Shown piece by piece: positions 59,140 to 64,000 of a stretch of 64,000 bases of DNA. This DNA comes from SIG598 sp045580875 (GTDB lineage: Bacteria > Bacillota > Clostridia > Oscillospirales > Acutalibacteraceae): the NCBI GenBank assembly GCA_045580875.1, contig JAZNOP010000060.1, forward strand, positions 1 to 64,000. The letters are read 5' to 3'. Position 1 is the stretch's first letter. Each line of letters opens with the position of its first letter. The position numbers were made by a program, and so were the translations under genes. The notes below the pieces were generated by a model. The model had not been told where the DNA came from. It saw nothing but the letters and a program-made list of their open reading frames with translations, and searched no databases.

Positions 59140-61194
59140 ATGAATTTCAAAAAGAAGCTCATCGTATTACTGCTTGCAATAGTATATATCATGGGGCTTG
59201 CCTGTGATACGGCGCTTTTTGCGGCACCAGTCATGACTGCACACGCGCAGGAAGCCATAACCATAATCACTATTACCAGCAGTGTTGTCAATGTACGCTC
59301 CGGCCCCGGCACAAACTACAGCAAGATAGGGTCAGTCGTCAAAGACAGCTCCCATACAGTTACCGGCAGTGAAAAAGACAGCAGCGGTACTGTGTGGTAC
59401 AAAATCAACTATAACAACAAGGCCGGCTACGTTATCAGCACCTACTGCAGCGTCACTTCGGTCACTGCACCCGAGCCGACATCTGCACAGGCTTCCACCG
59501 CACCGACCTCCGGTCAGTCATCCACCGCTGCATCCTCCACCACAACCCCGACAACAGCTCCGCCCGAGGATGTTCTGATGATAACCGGCTCTGTGGTAAG
59601 TGTACGCAGCAGCGCTGACAGCTCATCAAAACGCGTCGATGTCGTCCGCCGCGGTGAGACCTTTTCTGTCATAAGCGAGGAAAAAGATGCTGACGGCAAG
59701 GTATGGTACTGCATCTCCACCGGCAAGACAAAAGGTTACGTCATTTCTGACTACGCAGAGATGACTCCCGCCTACACCTCACAGATTTCAGCAGTTGTTA
59801 TCGAGGCTCCTGTTGTCAATCTCCGTTCCGGTGCAGGTTCTGAATTTGAGAAGCTGGGCACCGCCAGAAAAGGCGATGTATTCAACATTCTCGGAAGCTC
59901 AAAGGATTCCGCAGGCAAGCTGTGGTACAGAGTTGAAGCTGCAGGCATCGGTGGATACATCTGCAGCGATTATGTTTCAGTAAAATCTGCGACCACATCA
60001 GCAACTACCACCACAACTACAATCATTCCCACCACCACAACAACAAAGTCGGTCGGCACGGGAAGCAGCGTCCGTAAAATCACCACCGGTGTTGTAAAGA
60101 CAGAGAGCACCTACCTTAACGTGCGCAGCGGCGCAGGCACCAGCTACGGTGTTATCGGCAAGGTCAACAACGGCTCGACTGTCACCATTCTCGGCACATC
60201 AGGCAACTGGTACAAGATAGATTACAATAACAGCAACGGCTACGGCTATGTCAGCAAAGACTACGTTTCCAATGTAAAGACCGAGACAAAGCTTGTAACC
60301 CTCGCTTTCGGTACTTCCTACTATTATGTAAATGCCGGCTCAAGCGTCAAGCTTTCAGCTTCGGCGAGCGGTTTTACCGTTACATATTCATCCGAAAATC
60401 CCACCAATGCTCCCATTGATGCTTCTACCGGCGTTGCCAAGGGACTTGTACCCGGTATGTACACAATTACAGCAAAGTCCGACGATATGACTGCAACTGC
60501 TGAGCTGGTCGTACTCAAGGCGCCTTACACCGGAATACAGCACATGACGGTAAGTGATGAGGCTGTAAATTTCATCTCCGAATGGGAAGGCGGACATCGT
60601 TACGATTCCGACCTTGATGCGCTGATTTTCGAGCCCTACAAGGACTCTGCAGGATTCTGGACAGTTGGCTACGGTCACGCTAAGACCACCACCGAAAGCA
60701 AAGGCTGGTCAAGAGCGCGTGTTATTGCCGAGTTCAACAAGGATATCACCGAGCTTATCGGCGCTGAGCATATAATCACCGATGACAAACCTTACCTCAC
60801 AGAGGAAGAGGCTTTCGCACTGCTCAGGGCGGATCTCAACGACGGTGTGTATGTATCCGCTGTAAGCAACTGGGCAATACGCAACGGCGTAAAGCTCAAC
60901 CAGCAGCAGTTTGACGCACTTGTCAGCTTCTGCTTCAACCTCGGTCCGAGCTACTGGATGAGCGACACCAATCAGATTTACCTTAAATCTGCAATTCTCT
61001 GCCAGAGAAGCGGTGATGACGCCAATCCGAATGATATTATCCACGGCTTCACACTTTACATCAAGGCCGGCGGGCAGAATCTGCGCGGACTCTGGTGGCG
61101 CCGCCGCAATGAGGCTGAGATGTTCCTCGAAGGCGACTACGCCGTTGACCGTGAGAACAAATTCACCCTTCCCAACATAAGCTGGGGCGGTTAA
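59140..61194 (+). CDS. Secreted SH3b-repeat protein with GH24 lysozyme domain
   Basis: A 684-residue exported protein. Signal peptide about 1-38 (core LIVLLLAIVYIMGLA). Four SH3b domains follow, each with VxVRSGxG-like starts (at about 47, 145, 220 and 320), separated by Thr/Ser/Pro-rich linkers; then an Ig-like unit (about 385-460) and a phage-type GH24 muramidase (about 470-684). Catalytic E483 (EWEGG) is followed by YKDSAGFWTVGYGH with the Asp and Thr of the triad. It should hydrolyse peptidoglycan glycan strands outside the cell. ATG 59140 is preferred, CAGGAGG 5 bases upstream. Despite the lysozyme type there are no phage genes here. Confidence 0.9.
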   Translation: MNFKKKLIVLLLAIVYIMGLACDTALFAAPVMTAHAQEAITIITITSSVVNVRSGPGTNYSKIGSVVKDSSHTVTGSEKDSSGTVWYKINYNNKAGYVISTYCSVTSVTAPEPTSAQASTAPTSGQSSTAASSTTTPTTAPPEDVLMITGSVVSVRSSADSSSKRVDVVRRGETFSVISEEKDADGKVWYCISTGKTKGYVISDYAEMTPAYTSQISAVVIEAPVVNLRSGAGSEFEKLGTARKGDVFNILGSSKDSAGKLWYRVEAAGIGGYICSDYVSVKSATTSATTTTTTIIPTTTTTKSVGTGSSVRKITTGVVKTESTYLNVRSGAGTSYGVIGKVNNGSTVTILGTSGNWYKIDYNNSNGYGYVSKDYVSNVKTETKLVTLAFGTSYYYVNAGSSVKLSASASGFTVTYSSENPTNAPIDASTGVAKGLVPGMYTITAKSDDMTATAELVVLKAPYTGIQHMTVSDEAVNFISEWEGGHRYDSDLDALIFEPYKDSAGFWTVGYGHAKTTTESKGWSRARVIAEFNKDITELIGAEHIITDDKPYLTEEEAFALLRADLNDGVYVSAVSNWAIRNGVKLNQQQFDALVSFCFNLGPSYWMSDTNQIYLKSAILCQRSGDDANPNDIIHGFTLYIKAGGQNLRGLWWRRRNEAEMFLEGDYAVDRENKFTLPNISWGG

Positions 61195-61229
61195 TCACAG
61201 CAGTTTACGAATTCAATCAGACCTTAATC

Positions 61230-61266
61230 GCACCCCTTGCAGTGCAGGAGCGCCGGCAAGGGGTGC
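61230..61266 (+). terminator. Terminator after the lysozyme gene
   Basis: Perfect 11-bp stem GCACCCCTTGC / GCAAGGGGTGC with a 15-base loop, then CTTTG. Confidence 0.78.
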
Positions 61267-61302
61267 CTTTGTAAATATCCTTTAACGAAAGGTGATATAT
61301 TT

Positions 61303-61920
61303 ATGATAGCAATCATAGACTACGGTGCCGGAAATATCGGCAGCGTAAAGAAAGCCGTTGTACAGTGCGGCGGCGAGGCAATAGTCACCGCTGACCCGTC
61401 GGTTATTGAATCTGCCGACGGAATAATCTTCCCCGGTGTAGGTGCTTTCGGTGACGCAATGGAACAGCTTTCCTCAAAAGGGCTTGACAAGGTTGTCCGC
61501 AAGTGTATCGCAGAGGATCACCCGTTTCTCGGTATCTGTCCCGGAATGCAGATGCTTTTCGACAGCAGCGAGGAAGCTCCCGGAGTAGACGGTCTGGGCG
61601 TGTTCGGCGGCGAGATAGTACGCTTCCCTTCTGATATGGGGCTCAAGGTTCCGCATATCGGCTGGAATTCCATAGAATATGACCGCGGCTGTCCGCTGTT
61701 CCGCGGGCTGCCGGCTGAACCCTATGTTTACTTTGTACACAGCTTTTATCTGCGCGCAAAGGATACCGGCTGTGTATCCGCCGAGACGGATTACGGCGTG
61801 AAATTCCACGCAGCGGTATGGCACAGAAAATGCTTTGCCACTCAGTTCCACCCGGAAAAGAGCGGCGAAGTCGGTCTGACCATGCTGAAGAATTTCATCG
61901 ATCTGACAAAGGAGGGCTGA
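61303..61920 (+). CDS. hisH: Imidazole glycerol phosphate synthase, glutaminase subunit
   Basis: A 205-residue class I glutamine amidotransferase. Catalytic Cys is in FLGICPGMQMLF (oxyanion strand), and the His-Glu pair in TQFHPEKSG. It makes ammonia for HisF. ATG 61303 follows GAAAGGTG; the earlier in-frame stretch overlaps the terminator and was rejected. hisF starts 4 bases after its stop, so both form a unit. Other his genes are not in the window. Confidence 0.95.
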   Translation: MIAIIDYGAGNIGSVKKAVVQCGGEAIVTADPSVIESADGIIFPGVGAFGDAMEQLSSKGLDKVVRKCIAEDHPFLGICPGMQMLFDSSEEAPGVDGLGVFGGEIVRFPSDMGLKVPHIGWNSIEYDRGCPLFRGLPAEPYVYFVHSFYLRAKDTGCVSAETDYGVKFHAAVWHRKCFATQFHPEKSGEVGLTMLKNFIDLTKEG

Positions 61921-61924
61921 ACCA

Positions 61925-62680
61925 ATGCTTGCAAAAAGAATAATCCCCTGCCTTGACGTAAAAAACGGCAGAGTTGTCAAGGGTGTTAACTTTGTCGATC
62001 TTCGTGATGCCGGTGATCCTGTTGACTGCGCAGCCGCCTATGATAAGCAGGGTGCTGACGAGCTGGTATTCCTCGATATCACCGCAAGCTCTGACGCCCG
62101 AAATATAATGCTTGATGTTGCAGCAAGAGTTGCTGAACAGGTTTTCATTCCCTTCACTGTCGGCGGCGGTGTGCGCACTGTTGAGGATTTCAGCGCACTT
62201 CTCGGCGCCGGTGCAGACAAGGTTTCGGTAAACTCTGCAGCTATCGACCGTCCGGAGCTTATCTCTGAAGCTGCTGACAAATTCGGCAGTCAGTGCGTAG
62301 TCTGCGCTATAGATGCACGTCGTACCGGAAGCGGATTCACCGTCTACAAGCACGGCGGCAGACTCGACACCGGAATTGATGCCATTGAATGGGCAATCAG
62401 AGCCGAAAAGCTCGGCGCAGGTGAGATACTGCTGACCAGCATGGATTGTGACGGCGTAAAGCAGGGCTATGATCTTGAGCTTACAAAGGCGATTTCGCAG
62501 AGTGTTGGAATTCCTGTCATCGCATCGGGCGGCGCAGGAACAATGGCACATTTCCGCGATGCACTGACCATCGGCGGTGCTGACGCTGCACTTGCAGCAT
62601 CACTTTTCCACTTCGGTGAGCTTACGATTCCTGATCTCAAGAGCTATCTGCGCGATGAGGGCGTAAGTGTGAGACTGTGA
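61925..62680 (+). CDS. hisF: Imidazole glycerol phosphate synthase, cyclase subunit
   Basis: A 251-residue (beta-alpha)8 barrel enzyme that joins ammonia and PRFAR to give imidazole glycerol phosphate and AICAR. Catalytic Asp residues are in IPCLDVKNGRVVKG and CAIDARR...LLTSMDCDG; phosphate sites are at FTVGGGVRTVED and ASGGAGT. Length and motifs are normal. AAAGGAGGGC precedes the ATG. Last gene of the pair; a terminator follows at 62715. Confidence 0.96.
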   Translation: MLAKRIIPCLDVKNGRVVKGVNFVDLRDAGDPVDCAAAYDKQGADELVFLDITASSDARNIMLDVAARVAEQVFIPFTVGGGVRTVEDFSALLGAGADKVSVNSAAIDRPELISEAADKFGSQCVVCAIDARRTGSGFTVYKHGGRLDTGIDAIEWAIRAEKLGAGEILLTSMDCDGVKQGYDLELTKAISQSVGIPVIASGGAGTMAHFRDALTIGGADAALAASLFHFGELTIPDLKSYLRDEGVSVRL

Positions 62681-62714
62681 CAGCGTTTGGAATTTGAATA
62701 TAATATTGCAAGAG

Positions 62715-62748
62715 CAGGCTGTTCCATCACGGAGCAGCCTGTTTGTTT
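62715..62748 (+). terminator. Terminator after hisF
   Basis: An 11-bp stem with one G-U pair (CAGGCTGTTCC with GGAGCAGCCTG, 5-base loop), followed by TTTGTTTGT. Confidence 0.8.
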
Positions 62749-62775
62749 GTGCGTGTAAATTTTGGTTTAGTGGAG

Positions 62776-62949
62776 TAAAAGTTTTGATCGACCTTTTTCA
62801 AAAGGTCGTGGGTCAAGGGCAACGCCCTTGCAGGTTTTAAGGACGGAGTCCTTAATTCTTTTTCGATGAGAAGTTGAGGCTTTGCCTCAAACTCCACGAG
62901 GGCGCTGCCCTCGACCCGCCACCTTTAACAAAGGTGGACGAAACTTTTA
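62776..62949. repeat. Nested-palindrome intergenic element of six hairpins
   Basis: The ends TAAAAGTTT (62776-62784) and AAACTTTTA (62941-62949) are inverted repeats. Between them lie six hairpins: 62789-62808, 62814-62830, 62837-62855, 62874-62890, 62897-62913 and 62919-62937, each with 7-9 bp and 3-4-base loops. The three on the right are inverted, diverged versions of the three on the left, around a centre at about 62857-62873. Not coding. Comparable palindromic repeats scattered between genes are known in Clostridia; they may be MITE-like or act as RNA stabilisers. Bases 62950-63119 hold only AT-rich DNA. Confidence 0.8.
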
Positions 62950-63119
62950 ATCTGCCTGCGCTTAATCGCATAAACCCAAATTTATCATATTCGCTCTGGA
63001 TTGATGTTTATTTAATATATTATAACTTAGCACTATGGTAAATCAATAGATATTTTATGAAATTTGGCGGGCGAAGTGAGACTTTTTTCTTGATTTTACG
63101 GAATTTTTTGAAAAAACTA

Positions 63120-63148
63120 TTGACAAATTGTGAATAAATGGTTATTCT
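63120..63148 (+). promoter_or_regulatory. Promoter of the ABC exporter leader
   Basis: Consensus TTGACA (63120-63125), a 17-base spacer and TATTCT (63143-63148). Confidence 0.65.
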
Positions 63149-63202
63149 TTGTGCGTTGGCTTGAAACCACAAATGAATTTTAACGAAAGGAGGCAGATCG
63201 CT

Positions 63203-63307
63203 ATGACAAACAATATCTACACCGTAAACCTTGCAGCAGTCAGCAGCTTTGCGTGCGCCGGTGCGTGCATTGACAATTTCATATGGCGTTCTGCCGCCTG
63301 TATATAA
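63203..63307 (+). CDS. Ala/Cys-rich leader peptide before ABC exporter, 34 aa
   Basis: A 34-codon frame with an extremely strong ribosome site (AAAGGAGG, 9 bases before ATG). The peptide starts MTNNIYTVNLAAVSSF and continues with three Cys, several Ala and one Trp (ACAGACIDNFIW, then AACI). It lies between a good promoter and an intrinsic terminator, 177 bases before an ABC exporter gene. The arrangement resembles bmrB-bmrCD of B. subtilis, where ribosome-acting drugs stall on a leader and allow read-through. A Cys-poor-medium sensor or a secreted peptide are alternatives, but no maturation genes are seen. Confidence 0.65.
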   Translation: MTNNIYTVNLAAVSSFACAGACIDNFIWRSAACI

Positions 63308-63372
63308 ATTTGTAAGATGATATTTCATTGCTCCAACAGCCTTGTGATCATCCTGTAAATTATGCTCTGAGT

Positions 63373-63407
63373 GCGCAGTCCGCCTGTATCGGACTGCGCT
63401 TTTTTTA
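63373..63407 (+). terminator. Attenuator terminator before the ABC exporter
   Basis: Perfect 9-bp stem GCGCAGTCC / GGACTGCGC with a 9-base loop, then seven T. It lies between the leader stop (63307) and the exporter start (63484), so most transcripts should end here unless it is bypassed. Confidence 0.9.
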
Positions 63408-63483
63408 TTCAGTTTTCCCCTCTCACCCTTAATTTCTCATCCATTTCGATTTCTGCATGAAATCACCAAAGGAGGTTTTGACC

Positions 63484-64000
63484 ATGCTTTTCAGGAAACA
63501 GGACGAAACGCCGTCACAGAAAAAAGACTCAGCAGTCAAATCGCTTAAGTTTCTGCTGGGTCACATGAAGCCGTTCTGGCATCTCTATCTGTTCACTGCG
63601 GTATCACTCTTTGCAGCTGTTCTGCTCAACGCTGCACTGCCCGACCTGATGGGTCGTATTATTGACGAGGTAATTCTCGACACCTCGTCCGATGCCGGCG
63701 CACGTGCGGCTGTGCTTGCACGTCTGCTCATCACTCTGATTGCCTGCGGACTGGGACACGCGGTATTCAACTACGCCAAGGAATACACCGCTGACGTCAT
63801 CGGTTCACGAATCGGCAAAAATATGCGTTCCCAGCTTTTTGACCATATCCAGAAGCTGGGTGTCGGATACTTCAGCAAAAACAACACCGGTGAGCTGATG
63901 GCACGTATCAAGGACGACGTCGACAAGATATGGTTCATTCTCGGCTTTGCCGGCATTCTCACGCTGGAATGCGTTTTCCACACGGTTGTCACGCTGGTGT
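63484..64000 (+). CDS. ABC exporter, N-terminal part (runs off the right edge)
   Basis: The first 172 codons of a type IV ABC exporter. After a charged N-terminus (LFRKQDETPSQKKDS) come the first helices of a membrane domain (about 28-55 and 75-100), the intracellular loop MRSQLFDHIQKLGVGYFSKNNTGELMARIKDDVD typical of MsbA/LmrA-like exporters in two pieces, and the start of the next helices. The ATP-binding domain is outside the window. AAAGGAGG lies 7-8 bases before ATG. It is controlled by the leader and terminator upstream; a second half-transporter gene may follow. Confidence 0.88.
   Translation, partial: MLFRKQDETPSQKKDSAVKSLKFLLGHMKPFWHLYLFTAVSLFAAVLLNAALPDLMGRIIDEVILDTSSDAGARAAVLARLLITLIACGLGHAVFNYAKEYTADVIGSRIGKNMRSQLFDHIQKLGVGYFSKNNTGELMARIKDDVDKIWFILGFAGILTLECVFHTVVTLV

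Noticed and set aside
59140..61194. Prophage lysin
   Set aside because: The GH24 domain is phage-type, but the signal peptide, SH3b repeats and neighbouring wall-hydrolase gene indicate a host secreted enzyme; no phage genes are near.
62776..62949. CRISPR array
   Set aside because: The repeats are inverted hairpins, not direct repeats with unique spacers.
63203..63307. Ribosomally made, modified peptide (RiPP) precursor
   Set aside because: Three Cys and an Ala-rich tail are suggestive, but no maturase gene is visible and the terminator placement fits a leader peptide better; the exporter alone is not enough.

Overview
The window looks like a chromosomal stretch from a gut- or rumen-type clostridium, most likely Ruminococcaceae/Oscillospiraceae (Bacillota). 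The evidence is strong AGGAGG-type ribosome sites with frequent TTG/GTG starts, a spoVAC sporulation gene, CWB2 and SH3b cell-wall proteins, a GPH-type glycoside importer beside hexuronate genes, and an ilvBN and hisHF gene content typical of these anaerobes. No rRNA operon, tRNA, CRISPR array or prophage is visible. The only mobile DNA is the edge of a probable IS3-type element at the left end and a 174-base nested-palindrome element near the right end.

Layout, left to right. 1-1020: transposase fragment, HTH regulator, spacer. 1021-5315: MATE exporter, a small unknown protein, an OmpR-type two-component system and a second unknown. 5316-9501: an anomalous stretch holding a 26-base match to the 16S rRNA 530 loop, a doubtful Arg-rich ORF, an unknown 439-residue protein and a Lon-type AAA+ ATPase that lacks the protease domain. 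9752-11181: MnmM-type tRNA methyltransferase and PHP phosphoesterase. 11338-17344: hexuronate/glycoside locus, with GH2 enzyme, uxuA and uxuB on one strand and a GPH importer divergent from them around a LacI-like operator. 17419-21052: a Phe/Tyr leader-peptide attenuator ahead of a sodium symporter, phenylacetate-CoA ligase and ACT-domain operon. 21204-30932: small membrane protein, SGNH esterase, AraC-kinase fusion, XRE-GyrI regulator, SpoVAC, glycerate kinase, FAD oxidoreductase, acyltransferase, nitroreductase and a lipoprotein. 31015-36188: LCP protein, family-4 uracil-DNA glycosylase, and an EF-G/TetM-like GTPase fused to a Rae1-like nuclease. 36425-40592: a second two-component system surrounded by small membrane and helical proteins. 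40729-48447: iron alcohol dehydrogenase, hydroxyacid dehydrogenase, GH3 glycosidase, RidA, IlvB and IlvN. 48516-52941: FliB-like protein, MFS transporter, Phd-Doc toxin-antitoxin, YitT protein and XRE regulator. 53016-56512: heterodimeric ABC exporter. 56717-61194: two secreted wall hydrolases. 61303-62680: hisH-hisF. 62681-64000: nested palindrome, a second leader-peptide attenuator and the start of another ABC exporter.

How it fits together. The best-supported new idea is at 17419-21052. A near-consensus promoter drives a 21-codon leader with eight alternating Tyr/Phe codons, then a strong terminator, then genes expected to import and activate arylacetates. Control by Phe/Tyr starvation fits aromatic amino acid synthesis from scavenged phenylacetate rather than phenylacetate breakdown. 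The same logic (peptide, terminator, gene) recurs at 63120-63484 ahead of an ABC exporter, where drug-induced attenuation is the closest known parallel. The single-chain fusion of a ribosomal GTPase to an A-site mRNA nuclease (33588-36188) suggests a translation-surveillance factor. All functional statements come from reading the sequence and from memory of the families; no database search or folding program was run.
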